From NCBI RefSeq assembly GCF_017888565.1, contig NZ_JAGHFX010000057.1, positions 48,656 to 112,655 of the forward strand: DNA of 64,000 nucleotides, given 5' to 3'. The DNA comes from Clostridium sp. GTDB taxonomy: Bacteria > Bacillota > Clostridia > Clostridiales > Clostridiaceae. Numbering within the stretch: position 1 is the first letter of the stretch; every line of letters begins with the position of its first letter. The position numbers and the translations under genes were made by a program. The notes beneath the pieces were generated by a model. That model had not been told where the DNA came from, searched no databases, and saw nothing but the letters and a program-made list of their open reading frames with translations. Of this stretch, positions 43,350 through 51,892 are shown piece by piece.

Positions 43350-43931
43350 ATGCCAAAGAGAATTGCCATTTTAGGTGGGCCAAGATGTGGAAAAACTACA
43401 TTAATACAACAACTTTATGTGGATATGAAAATTAGAGATTTAAATGTAGGTGTAGCAACAGAGTATAGCACAGATTACCTAAGAGATAAAGGTATGATAG
43501 AAAACATAGCTGAACAATATGGAATTTATTTAGGACAACTTCATTTAGAAGAGAGCTTAAATGACTTCGACTATGCATTAACAGACTATGCAACATTTGT
43601 ACCATACATATACGCTAGATTTATGCTTGGTGATAAGAAAAGAACAACAAAAGAAATAGAAATACTAAAAGATCTTTATGTGTTAGCTTTAAGAGATTTA
43701 CCAAAGTATGATCACATATTCTTTGTGCCAAGAGAATTTGGTTATTCAAAAGATGGAGTAAGATGGCAAGATGAAGAAATAGCACAAGCGGTGGACAAGG
43801 CTATCTTAAGCTTTTTAGAAGCAGAAAATGTTAGATATACAGAAATAACAGGATCAACAAAAGAAAGAGCAGAAAAAATATTAGATATTATAGGTATTTC
43901 TCAGGATGTAAATCTAGATATGGCCAAGTAA
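43350..43931 (+). CDS. P-loop AAA-type ATPase, NadR/thymidylate-kinase-like
   Basis: 193 residues from ATG 43350 (GGAGGG 7 nt upstream). Walker A GGPRCGKTTL at 8-17, then a Walker-B-like LPKYDHIFFVPREF segment. It resembles AAA_28-type small kinases/ATPases with no assigned reaction. The frame extends upstream to 43305 but that adds residues lacking a ribosome site. Monocistronic, with a terminator right after its stop. Confidence 0.75.
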   Translation: MPKRIAILGGPRCGKTTLIQQLYVDMKIRDLNVGVATEYSTDYLRDKGMIENIAEQYGIYLGQLHLEESLNDFDYALTDYATFVPYIYARFMLGDKKRTTKEIEILKDLYVLALRDLPKYDHIFFVPREFGYSKDGVRWQDEEIAQAVDKAILSFLEAENVRYTEITGSTKERAEKILDIIGISQDVNLDMAK

Positions 43932-43959
43932 AAGATTCCTCTTATAGGGATCTTTTTTT
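43930..43959 (+). terminator. Rho-independent terminator
   Basis: AAAAGATTCC and GGGATCTTTT form a 10-bp stem (one G-T) around TCTTATA, followed by TTT. It overlaps the stop codon of the ATPase gene. Confidence 0.85.
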
Positions 43960-44126
43960 GGTGTAAAAATAATTAGATTATTGCAAAATAAAGTTTGAAA
44001 TATAAGTTTATGGAATTAAAATTCAAGAATATTGTTGTTTAAGGTAATATATTTAAATCTTAACACATAGACAATATTTTTATATAATAAAGCAATTTAA
44101 TAAAAAATATGTCGAAAAAATAGATA

Positions 44127-44140
44127 TGAAAACGATTGAA
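44127..44140 (+). promoter_or_regulatory. Candidate cre (CcpA) site before the GH3 gene
   Basis: TGAAAACGATTGAA matches the cre consensus TGWAARCGYTWNCW at 12 of 14 positions, 77 nt before the start codon. Confidence 0.5.
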
Positions 44141-44216
44141 AAAATAATTAAAATTGGTATAATTTATGTAGAAGGTGAAATGAAATTTCACTTGTTAAGG
44201 GGGATGAGAAAGTAGT

Positions 44217-46805
44217 ATGAAAAAGAAAAAAATAGTAGCAATTTTGAGTGCATTAGCTGTTACAAGTACTTTAGTATTAGGGAATAATATTAAGATGGTA
44301 CATGCAAATACTTTAAATTCAAAAGTTGAGGCAGAGAAAATTGTAAGTGAAATGACTTTAGATGAAAAAATAGGACAAATGTTAATGCCTGATTTTAGAC
44401 AATGGAAACAAGAGGGACAAGATGCAGTTCAAGATTTTACAGAAATGAATGATGAAGTAGCAGAAATTATAGATGAATTTGATTTAGGTGGAGTAATATT
44501 ATTTGCTCAAAATGTAAAAACAACAGAACAAACAGCTAAATTAACTCACGACTTACAGCAAGTTGCTATAAATGATGAAGATGGTAATTTACCATTATTA
44601 ACAACGATTGACCAAGAAGGTGGAATTGTTACAAGATTGGGAACAGGAACAAACTTTCCAGGAAATATGGCTATAGGTGCAACTAAAAATGAGCAAAGCT
44701 CTTATGATACAGGAAAAGTAATCGGAAGAGAATTAAATTCATTAGGAATAAATGTTAACTTTGCTCCATCAGTAGATGTCAATAATAATCCCTCAAATCC
44801 AGTTATAGGATTGAGGTCATTTTCAAGTAATCCAGATTTAGTTGCAAAGCTTGGAGTTAAAATGATAGAAGGAATTCAAGATGAAGGAGTATCAGCAGCA
44901 GCTAAGCATTTTCCAGGTCATGGAGATACAGCAACAGATTCTCATTATGGTTTACCAAAGGTTGATAAATCACTTGAAGAATTAAAAAAAGTTGAGTTAA
45001 AACCATTCCAAGCAGCTATAGATAATGGCGTTGATATGATAATGACTGCACATATTCAATTTCCACAAATTGAAAAGGATACCTATACATCTATAAAGGA
45101 TGGACAAGAGATACAAATTCCAGCCACTTTATCAGATGACATATTAACAGGATTGTTAAGAGAAGATATGAATTTTGAAGGAGTTATTATAACAGATGCT
45201 CTGAATATGGCTGCAATTTCAGAAAACTTTGGAGAAGTTGAAGCTGTAAAAATTGCGTTTGATGCTGGTGTTGATATAGCATTAATGCCAACTATTTTAA
45301 GAAGTAAAGAAGATGTTACAAAGCTTAGAGAAATAGTTGAAGGTATTAAGGAAGCTGTAGTTAAAGGAGAAATATCAGAAGAAAGAATAAATGAATCAGC
45401 AACAAGAATAGTCAAACTTAAGATTGATAGAGGAATAATGAATGTTAAAAATGATAATAGAACTGCTGAGGAAAAAATAGCAAATGCACAAAGTGTAGTT
45501 GGCTCTCAAGAAAATAGAGATATTGAAAGACGAGTATCAGCAGAAGCTATAACTGTAGTTAAAAATGAAAATAATGTGTTACCTCTAAATCCTAAAGAAG
45601 GAGAAAAAGTTTTACTTGTAGCTCCATATGATAATGAATTACCTGGAATGAGATTTGGTTTAAATAGACTTATGAAGGAAGGTAAAGTTGATTCAGTTGA
45701 ATTAGATACTTATTGTTATAAATCACAAAGTATAATGACAGATGAATTAAAAAATAAAATTGATGAAGCAGATTACGTTGTAGTTTTATCAGAAATGGGA
45801 AATTACACACATTTAAATAAGGATCATTGGATAACTGCAATTCCAAATGCGGTTACTTCTTATGCAAATGAATTAAATAAAGATTCAGTTGTTGTAAGTG
45901 TTGGTAAGCCATATGATGTAGCAGCACATCCAAATGCAAAAGCAGAAGTAATAGCTTATGGATATAAGGGAATGGACCCAACAGAAGCAGATGGGGGATT
46001 ATCTCCAGTACAAGCTTTTGGACCAAATATCCCAGCAGCAATAGAAGTTGTCTTTGGAGCAGCAGAAGCAAGAGGAACATTACCTGTAAGTATTCCAACA
46101 GTTGATGAAAATGGGGTAGCTAACTTAGATATAAATTCTTTTGAATATGGATATGGTATTACAAACCTAACATCAGTAGGAAAAACTACAATTGAAGCAC
46201 CAGCAGAAGTTAAATCAGGAGAAGAATTAGAATTAAAAGTTAATATAAATGAAATAGAAAGCTTAAAATCAGAAAATTACTCAGCGAAAATTAATTTTAA
46301 TAATGATGCCTTTGAAGTAGTATCAGTAAAATCAGCTGATGAAAATGTAGAAGTGAAGAATGTAGAAGTAAAGGGATCTGAAATAAATGTATCTTTAAGT
46401 GATAAAGATATAGAAAAAGCTACTGATTCAGAAACAAGCTTATTAGTTACATTAAAAGCTATTGCAGAAGAGGGACAAGATGTTATAATTATTAATTCTT
46501 TAGAAATAGTAGATTCAAAAGACAGAACATTTAATACAACATTAGAAAATAAATATATAAATATAACAAAAGTAGAGGCTCCAGAAGAAGGTAATAAGCC
46601 AGATAATGAAGAGAAGCCAGGAGACGATGAAAAGCCTGGTAATGAAGAAAAACCAGGGAATACAAATAAACCAGGAATAAATAATAATGGAGGCAAATTA
46701 CCAAACACAGGAGCTGTAGTTACACCAATAGCAACAGGGGCTCTAGGTTTAGCAATGACTGCTTTAGGATTTGTTTTGAATAAAAAGAGAAATAAAAATA
46801 ATTAA
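44217..46805 (+). CDS. Cell-wall-anchored GH3 beta-N-acetylhexosaminidase with cohesin-like module
   Basis: 862 residues. Signal peptide to about residue 33 (VHA cleavage). The GH3/NagZ-type domain (about 38-395) carries KHFPGHGDTATDSHYGLP, the His-Asp acid/base dyad of the hexosaminidase branch, and the nucleophile Asp in GVIITDALNMAAI (about 325). A GH3 C-domain follows (about 440-640). Residues ~655-785 resemble a cohesin-like beta-sandwich (ELELKVNINEIE, FNNDAFEVVSVKSAD, LLVTLKAIAEEGQD). A Pro/Glu linker with KPGNEE repeats precedes LPNTG, a hydrophobic helix and KKRNKNN, the sortase signal. It would release GlcNAc at the surface and dock partner proteins. AAGGGGG is about 10 nt upstream. 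Confidence 0.92.
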   Translation: MKKKKIVAILSALAVTSTLVLGNNIKMVHANTLNSKVEAEKIVSEMTLDEKIGQMLMPDFRQWKQEGQDAVQDFTEMNDEVAEIIDEFDLGGVILFAQNVKTTEQTAKLTHDLQQVAINDEDGNLPLLTTIDQEGGIVTRLGTGTNFPGNMAIGATKNEQSSYDTGKVIGRELNSLGINVNFAPSVDVNNNPSNPVIGLRSFSSNPDLVAKLGVKMIEGIQDEGVSAAAKHFPGHGDTATDSHYGLPKVDKSLEELKKVELKPFQAAIDNGVDMIMTAHIQFPQIEKDTYTSIKDGQEIQIPATLSDDILTGLLREDMNFEGVIITDALNMAAISENFGEVEAVKIAFDAGVDIALMPTILRSKEDVTKLREIVEGIKEAVVKGEISEERINESATRIVKLKIDRGIMNVKNDNRTAEEKIANAQSVVGSQENRDIERRVSAEAITVVKNENNVLPLNPKEGEKVLLVAPYDNELPGMRFGLNRLMKEGKVDSVELDTYCYKSQSIMTDELKNKIDEADYVVVLSEMGNYTHLNKDHWITAIPNAVTSYANELNKDSVVVSVGKPYDVAAHPNAKAEVIAYGYKGMDPTEADGGLSPVQAFGPNIPAAIEVVFGAAEARGTLPVSIPTVDENGVANLDINSFEYGYGITNLTSVGKTTIEAPAEVKSGEELELKVNINEIESLKSENYSAKINFNNDAFEVVSVKSADENVEVKNVEVKGSEINVSLSDKDIEKATDSETSLLVTLKAIAEEGQDVIIINSLEIVDSKDRTFNTTLENKYINITKVEAPEEGNKPDNEEKPGDDEKPGNEEKPGNTNKPGINNNGGKLPNTGAVVTPIATGALGLAMTALGFVLNKKRNKNN

Positions 46806-46820
46806 TATAGAAACTAAAAT

Positions 46821-46848
46821 AAAGGACCTAGCGAAAGCTAGGTCCTTT
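46821..46848 (+). terminator. Rho-independent terminator of GH3
   Basis: AAAGGACCTAGC and GCTAGGTCCTTT form a perfect 12-bp stem around GAAA. Confidence 0.92.
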
Positions 46849-47035
46849 ACTTTTAATTAAAATACTATATAATAATAAGACAAGCACATAGAAGAAAGTA
46901 ACTCACATAGGTGAAAAGCTAGAAATTATTAGGCAAGTAGGAATTATAAAAAAATATCAACAAGAAAATAAAGTTTATAAACCAAAAACTGTGAATAAAT
47001 AAAAAATAATTGTTAATAATTTTCAGATTTTTTTA
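46843..47035 (+). repeat. Dispersed ~190-bp intergenic repeat, copy A
   Basis: It begins in the terminator arm with TCCTTTACTTTTAAT and ends near AATTTTCAGATTTTT. It aligns along its length with 49184-49385: shared AGACAAGCA, AGAAA-TATTA-CAAGTA-like text, TATCAACA, and TAATTGTTNATAATTTTCAG. DnaA-box-like motifs: ATATCAACA (46954) and TGTTAATAA (47011). Confidence 0.75.
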
Positions 47036-47058
47036 AAAATTTATAAAAAGTGTTTAGT

Positions 47059-47084
47059 GGCTACTTAATAGGTAGTCTTTTTTA
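47059..47084 (+). terminator. Short hairpin with T-run
   Basis: GGCTAC (47059-47064) pairs with GTAGTC (47072-47077), followed by TTTTTT. It lies after repeat copy A. Confidence 0.6.
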
Positions 47085-47276
47085 TTTATTAAAATTATTA
47101 GACTATTAAAACAAAATGTATTAAACAAGTTGATTTAGATTGTTAAATATTCTATAATATATTTGTATATTTAATATGCAAATAATCTAAGTGTAAACAA
47201 TTAAATATTATTAAATAAAAAAAAAATTGATAAATAATGTTAAAAAAATAACTTAATAAGGGTTGGTGAGTTAATA

Positions 47277-49139
47277 ATGAGAATTTTAGATCAGGGGAAA
47301 ATCGGGAATTTAACATTAAAGAACAGAATTGTAATGGCTCCAATGGGAATTGATTATGTTGATGAGGATTTTGGATTTTCTGAAAGATCAATTGATTACT
47401 ATGTAGCTAGGGCAGGAGGTGGGACAGGCTTAATAATGACTGGAGCTACTTTAGTTACAAGTGAGTTTCAAAAACCCAATAGTATGTTTTTGTTAGATAA
47501 TGAAGATAAAGTAGGTAGAATAAAAAAATTAGCAGATAAAATACATTCCTTTGGTTCAAAATTATGTATTCAACTTTCTTTAGGGGCTGGGAATATAGGA
47601 TATGTAGGCGTAAATAATCCTCCATTTTCAATAGAAGAAATACATAAACAAGTAGAAGCATTTGGAAGAGCAGCAGCTTTAGCTAAAAGTGCAGGAGTTG
47701 ATGCTATTGAAGTTCATGGATATGGTGGATATTTAATTGATCAATTCCAAACTGAATTATGGAATTCTAGAGAAGACGAGTATGGCGGTAGTTTTGAAGG
47801 AAGAATGAGAATATCTCAAGAAATAATTGAAGCAGTTAAAAAAAGTTGTGGAGAATATTATCCTATAATTTATAAGTTTTCACCAACTCATCTTATAAAA
47901 GGAGGAAGGGAACTTGAAGAAGGAATTAAGATAGCAAAATTCCTTGAAAGTTTAGGAATTTCTGCACTTCATGTAGATATAGGATGCCATGCTTGCTGGC
48001 AAAATGCAATTCCAACAATATATCAAGAGCCTGCACTTCATGAGAAATATATACAAGCTATAAAAAAAGAAGTAAGTATACCTGTAATTGGACATGGGAA
48101 ATTGGGGTATCCTGAAGTAGCAGAGAGAATAGTATCTGAAGGTATAGCTGATTTTGTAGCATTAGGGCATTATTTATTGGCTGATCCTGAATGGGTTAAT
48201 AAGGTAAAAGAAAATAGAAAAGAAGATATTGTTTCATGCATTGGATGTAATGAATGTATGTTTTCAATACTTTCTGGTGAGCCAGTATCTTGTGGTGTTA
48301 ATCCTAGATGTGGAAGAGAAGGAGAAGAGTTATCAGAGGCTGAAGTTAAAAAATCTATACTTATTGTTGGAGGAGGTCCAGGAGGATTAGAAGCAGCAAT
48401 AGTTGCAGCAAAAAGAGGACATAAGGTTACTTTATGGGAAAAAGAAGCAAAACTTGGTGGTAATTTGATTCCTGCATCTGTACCAACATTTAAAGCTGAT
48501 TTAAAGAGATTGATTAGATATTATGAGATACAAATGGATAAACTTGGTGTTAAGATAGTTACTGAAAAAAATAGTACTGCAAGCGAAATACTTGAAGAAA
48601 ATCCAGATGTAGTAATCCTTGGAACAGGAAGCACTCCTATAGTGCCAAGACTTCCAGGCATAAATGGTAAAAGTGTACATTCAGCTATAGATGTACTTTC
48701 AAATAATACTAATTTAGGAGAAAATGTTATTATTGCAGGTGGTGGATTTGTTGGCTGTGAAACAGCAGTACATTTAGCAGAGCAAGGTAAAAAAGTAACT
48801 ATTATTGAAATGAAAGAACGTATTTTAGCAGAGCCTATGGCATTCAATAATCTATTAGCTTTAAGTTCAATGGTAGCTACTAATGGAATTAATGTTTTAG
48901 CTAGCACAAAGTTAGTTGAAGTAAAAGATAATGAAGTTATTGTTGAAAAAGTAGATGGAACTATAGAAAATATTGTTTGTGATTCCGTAGTTCTTGCTTT
49001 AGGTTTTAGATCTCAAGAAAATATTAAAGCAGAACTTGAAGGAAAGATAAAAGATATAAGAGTTATCGGAGATGCATTAGCACCACGTAGAGTGAAGCAT
49101 GCAGTTAATGAAGGATTTGAAGTAGCAAGAGCAATATAG
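47277..49139 (+). CDS. OYE/2,4-dienoyl-CoA-reductase-like FMN-FeS-FAD oxidoreductase
   Basis: 620 residues. An N-terminal FMN barrel of the old-yellow-enzyme type (LTLKNRIVMAPMG, DAIEVHGYGGYLIDQF, WNSREDEYGGSFEGR), a 4Fe-4S cysteine cluster (CIGCNECMFSILSGEPVSC), then FAD (ILIVGGGPGGLEAAIVAAK) and NAD(P)H (VIIAGGGFVGCETAVHLA) Rossmann domains. Relatives include FadH, clostridial 2-enoate reductases and bile-acid BaiCD/BaiH enzymes. It reduces an activated C=C bond with NAD(P)H; the substrate is not determinable. A bile salt hydrolase is in the window but 17 kb away, so a bile-acid role is only a possibility. Monocistronic. Confidence 0.9.
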   Translation: MRILDQGKIGNLTLKNRIVMAPMGIDYVDEDFGFSERSIDYYVARAGGGTGLIMTGATLVTSEFQKPNSMFLLDNEDKVGRIKKLADKIHSFGSKLCIQLSLGAGNIGYVGVNNPPFSIEEIHKQVEAFGRAAALAKSAGVDAIEVHGYGGYLIDQFQTELWNSREDEYGGSFEGRMRISQEIIEAVKKSCGEYYPIIYKFSPTHLIKGGRELEEGIKIAKFLESLGISALHVDIGCHACWQNAIPTIYQEPALHEKYIQAIKKEVSIPVIGHGKLGYPEVAERIVSEGIADFVALGHYLLADPEWVNKVKENRKEDIVSCIGCNECMFSILSGEPVSCGVNPRCGREGEELSEAEVKKSILIVGGGPGGLEAAIVAAKRGHKVTLWEKEAKLGGNLIPASVPTFKADLKRLIRYYEIQMDKLGVKIVTEKNSTASEILEENPDVVILGTGSTPIVPRLPGINGKSVHSAIDVLSNNTNLGENVIIAGGGFVGCETAVHLAEQGKKVTIIEMKERILAEPMAFNNLLALSSMVATNGINVLASTKLVEVKDNEVIVEKVDGTIENIVCDSVVLALGFRSQENIKAELEGKIKDIRVIGDALAPRRVKHAVNEGFEVARAI

Positions 49140-49164
49140 ATTAATAATATAAATTTATAAGATG

Positions 49165-49189
49165 GGGGCTAATGAAAAATTAGCTCCTT
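49165..49189 (+). terminator. Rho-independent terminator
   Basis: GGGGCTAAT pairs with ATTAGCTCC (one G-T) around GAAAA, followed by TTTACTTTT. Confidence 0.8.
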
Positions 49190-49385
49190 TACTTTTAATC
49201 ATATTAATATATAATAGTAAGACAAGCATATGATAGTAATAGCTAAAGGCCATACTAGAAAATCTAAAAATTATTGTACAAGTATAAATTATCCAGAAAT
49301 TATCAACAGAAAAATAAAAATTATCAACCGAAAATTGTGAGTAAAATAATATTAATTGTTGATAATTTTCAGATTTTTAAGAATA
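49184..49385 (+). repeat. Dispersed ~190-bp intergenic repeat, copy B
   Basis: Homologous to 46843-47035 and likewise starting in a terminator arm. It holds four DnaA-box-like 9-mers: TTATCCAGA (49289), TTATCAACA (49300), TTATCAACC (49321) and inverted TGTTGATAA (49357). Confidence 0.75.
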
Positions 49386-49446
49386 AAACAAAAGTAAAAT
49401 CAAATTTTACTATATAAATAAAACTATAATAATTTATGGAGGGTAT

Positions 49447-50088
49447 ATGACTAAATTATATTTAACAAGACATGGAGAAACAGAGTGGAATGAAAAAGGA
49501 ATAATTCAGGGGTGGGGAGATTCACCTTTAACAGCCCTTGGGATTAAACAAGCTGAATGGCTTAGAGATAGAATGAAGGATATACATATAGATGTTATTT
49601 ATGCAAGTCCAATAGGAAGAGCCTATAATACTGCTAAAATAGTAAAGGGTGATAGAGACATAACTTTAAAACCTAATGATGGGTTAAAAGAAATTAGAAT
49701 AGGTGGATGGGAAGGCTTAAATCAAGAAGAAATGAAGTCTTTAAGCGAAGAAAACTACTATAACTTCTGGAATGTTCCATCAAAATATATCCCAATAGGA
49801 GATGGAGAAAGTTTTTACGAGGTTAAAGAAAGAGCTTTCAAAGCAATTAATGAAATATTAGAAAAAGAAAAAGGAAAAAATATCTTAATCGTAACTCATA
49901 CCATCACTTTAAAATCATATTTATGTGAGCTAGAAAAAAGAGATATAGATACTTTATGGGATCCACCATTTATAAAGCAGACAAGCCTTACAGAAATAAA
50001 CTTTACAGAGGATGGTTACGAAATGCCATTAGTTGCTTGCATGAAACATCATGAATATGCAAAAAAGGAATTTAATGAATTTAAATAA
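49447..50088 (+). CDS. Histidine phosphatase (phosphoglycerate-mutase family)
   Basis: 213 residues. Catalytic RHG motif at the N-terminus (LYLTRHGETEWNEKG), then VIYASPIGRAYNTA, Glu in LKEIRIGGWEG and the second catalytic His in ILIVTHTITLKSYL. The group covers cofactor-dependent mutases and broad phosphatases (PhoE/CobC-like); C-terminal features do not decide. GGAGGG lies only 3 nt before the ATG, but a later start would delete the RHG motif. Confidence 0.9.
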   Translation: MTKLYLTRHGETEWNEKGIIQGWGDSPLTALGIKQAEWLRDRMKDIHIDVIYASPIGRAYNTAKIVKGDRDITLKPNDGLKEIRIGGWEGLNQEEMKSLSEENYYNFWNVPSKYIPIGDGESFYEVKERAFKAINEILEKEKGKNILIVTHTITLKSYLCELEKRDIDTLWDPPFIKQTSLTEINFTEDGYEMPLVACMKHHEYAKKEFNEFK

Positions 50089-50163
50089 ATTGTGAAGATA
50101 ACTAGATATACTTATTCGACAATCTATTTATTTTCTTAACTTATATTTATAATTTATACTAAT

Positions 50164-50242
50164 AGTGAAATAGTGAAAAGTTAATGTACATCTGCTTTAG
50201 AGAAGATTCAGCAGATTAGGCTTTAATTTTCACTATTTTACT
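50164..50242. repeat. Long inverted repeat with nested hairpin
   Basis: AGTGAAATAGTGAAAAGTTAA (50164-50184) pairs almost perfectly with TTAATTTTCACTATTTTACT (50223-50242). Inside it, ATCTGCT and AGCAGAT form a second stem. It can serve as a terminator for the phosphatase gene or be a small structured RNA or mobile-element relic. Confidence 0.75.
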
Positions 50243-50372
50243 TTTTAGAATACTCGGTGTCTGTTTTAAGAAATTGTTGTTAATGGGATTAACTTAGCTT
50301 TAAGTATAATTAATTATATTTAACTGTATTGATAGCAGGAAGAACCATTTAGAAAAATATAACTAAATAATT

Positions 50373-50464
50373 TCACCAACAATTTTTTAAAACAGAAAGA
50401 TATACTATGAAAATATAATCACCAACACATTTTTAAAATAGAGTATTATGTAATGAAAATATAG
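50373..50464 (+). repeat. Two 46-bp imperfect tandem repeats plus partial third
   Basis: Units 50373-50418 and 50419-50464 both open with TCACCAACA, pass through TTTTTAAAA-AGA and end ATGAAAATATA. A third partial unit (AACAATCTTTTAAAACAGA) follows. Confidence 0.75.
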
Positions 50465-50465
50465 G

Positions 50466-50634
50466 AAATAACAATCTTTTAAAACAGAACAAGGTAAAAA
50501 TTATAGATGAAATTAAAGAAATTGATTTTAGATTATATGTAAATAAATACTTAAGAGAAAATGAATGGATTATAAGAAAAACTATAGAAGATAATAAAAT
50601 GTTGGAGGATATAAATGGTAGCAGCATATTATAA
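50466..50634 (+). pseudogene. Start-less open frame overlapping the small ORF
   Basis: The frame reads VKIIDEIKEIDFRLYVNKYL, then RENEWIIRKTIEDNKMLEDI and ends 20 nt inside the next small ORF. Protein-like charge pattern, but no ATG/GTG/TTG with a ribosome site before the stop, and its 5' part merges into the tandem repeats. Probably the tail of a gene cut by the repeat region. Confidence 0.35.
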
Positions 50635-50791
50635 GTATAAAAAGGAGAGTATTAATTTAAAGTTTAATAGTGCAAAAGATACACTTAAATTAATGCAAGG
50701 AGCTATAAAAGAATATAAGTCATTAAATTCGATTTACTTAAGAAGGTCAATGAGAATCGAAAAAAATAAACAAGCTTATTTAGGAAGCTAA
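50615..50791 (+). CDS. Small basic protein of unknown function
   Basis: 58 residues (MVAAYYKYKKESINLKF, then NSAKDTLKLMQGAIKEYKSL and YLRRSMRIEKNKQAYLGS). GGAGG sits 6 nt before the ATG. Predicted helical and basic. The stop codon lies inside the stem of the terminator at 50786. No family recognised. It overlaps the end of a start-less frame as if once translationally coupled. Confidence 0.55.
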   Translation: MVAAYYKYKKESINLKFNSAKDTLKLMQGAIKEYKSLNSIYLRRSMRIEKNKQAYLGS

Positions 50792-50827
50792 AAGAGCAAT
50801 AAATTATATTTTATTGCTCTTTTAGCT
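50786..50827. terminator. Bidirectional terminator with perfect 18-bp stem
   Basis: AGCTAAAAGAGCAATAAA (50786-50803) pairs exactly with 50810-50827 around a 6-base loop, between the small ORF and the convergent AraC gene. Confidence 0.9.
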
Positions 50828-50869
50828 TTCATGAGTTAATTCGATAACTTTTCATTATTTCACTTTACC

Positions 50870-51892
50870 CTAATGTATCTCTTTCATTTTCCTAAAAGCC
50901 AATGGAGTTTTTCCATGAACTTTTTTAAACATCTTTACAAAGTTTCCACAATAATTATATCCTATCATTTTAGAAATTTCTTCAATACTTAAATCTGTTG
51001 TAGATAATAAATTTTCTGCAATAGTCATTCTAATTGAGTTGGTGTATTGGCTAATTGACATATGATATTTTGATGAAAATCCTGCTTTTAATTTTTGTTC
51101 ATTTAGAAATACCATCTTACTTAAGCTTTTTATAGTTGGTGGATTGCAAGCTTCCATTGTCAAAATTTCGTAAGCTTTTTGTATTGCATTGGCATCTGAA
51201 GCAGTTAGAGTAACTTTTCTATTTTTTCCTATCATGATTTCACCATAATTTAATTGATTTGTAAAAGTATTTTCTGGGGAAGAGTGAACTTCCTTTGATA
51301 TTAATGCAACAACTTCTAAAATCTTGCTTTCTAAATAGATTGGGGTTAGTTCATCAACTTGAGCTAAGCTTCTTAAATGTTGAACTATGTTTGCAATTTC
51401 AAGAGGCAGATACCTATATGTATAATTGAATATAAAATTACTAAAATCAATAATATTAGAAAAGTTTGGTTTGAGAATCTCATCAAAATATTTTTTGTAA
51501 ATTGTTATTTCAGCTCCGTGAAAGTGCTGTCCTTTTTTCCAGACTTGTGTGCCTTTCAAGTTTTTTTCTACAACAAAAAATGAAGAGGGAGTAAATGAGG
51601 AAACGGGATTATTTTCTATTTTGAATTTTGTAACTCCTGTATAAACAGTTCCAAGCCTCATTATCTCATCTTGATGATCAAAAGAAAGTAAAAAATCTTG
51701 GGCAATAGTATAATCACCAATTCCGAAGTCATAATATCTTTCACGACTATATTTAATAAAATATCCAAGTTCAGGCCTGTCCTCATTTTTGTATATAGTG
51801 TAATTACTCATAGGGCATGAAGAAAAGGTCATATTATTTAATACCATATTTTGAAATTCATGAGTAGATTTTGATATCATTTGTATTTTCAT
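50870..51892 (-). CDS. AraC-family transcriptional regulator
   Basis: 340 residues with a C-terminal AraC domain (IKSLSKMVFLNEQKLKAGF; IEEISKMIGYNYCGNFVKMF; HGKTPLAFRKMK). The N-terminal 230 residues are an uncharacterised ligand domain. Divergent from the siderophore-type uptake operon with a ~490-bp gap, and this regulator type often controls iron-chelate transport, so that operon is the likely target. AAGGGG abuts the first ATG (51892); the second ATG, four codons in, may be the real start. Confidence 0.88.
   Translation of the reverse strand: MKIQMISKSTHEFQNMVLNNMTFSSCPMSNYTIYKNEDRPELGYFIKYSRERYYDFGIGDYTIAQDFLLSFDHQDEIMRLGTVYTGVTKFKIENNPVSSFTPSSFFVVEKNLKGTQVWKKGQHFHGAEITIYKKYFDEILKPNFSNIIDFSNFIFNYTYRYLPLEIANIVQHLRSLAQVDELTPIYLESKILEVVALISKEVHSSPENTFTNQLNYGEIMIGKNRKVTLTASDANAIQKAYEILTMEACNPPTIKSLSKMVFLNEQKLKAGFSSKYHMSISQYTNSIRMTIAENLLSTTDLSIEEISKMIGYNYCGNFVKMFKKVHGKTPLAFRKMKEIH

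Larger units (their letters stand above)
46806..47276. other. Intergenic region between GH3 and oxidoreductase genes
   Basis: It holds the GH3 terminator (46821), repeat copy A (46843-47035), a second hairpin terminator (47059) and about 190 bp of extremely AT-rich leader. No ORF. Confidence 0.7.
49140..49446. other. Intergenic region between oxidoreductase and phosphatase genes
   Basis: Filled by a terminator (49165) and repeat copy B (49184-49385), with about 60 bp of leader left. Confidence 0.75.
50089..50614. other. Repeat-rich intergenic region
   Basis: It holds a large imperfect hairpin (50164-50242), two 46-bp tandem units plus a partial third (50373-50464 onward), and an open frame without a start codon that ends at 50634. 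Confidence 0.65.

Noticed and set aside
46277..46708. Minus-strand frame rich in Pro/Phe/Ser repeats
   Set aside because: It is the antisense of the KPGNEE-type linker and cohesin-like module of the GH3 gene.
50373..50464. Regular repeat units suggesting a CRISPR array
   Set aside because: Only two full units, directly adjacent with no spacers, imperfect, and no cas genes in the window.
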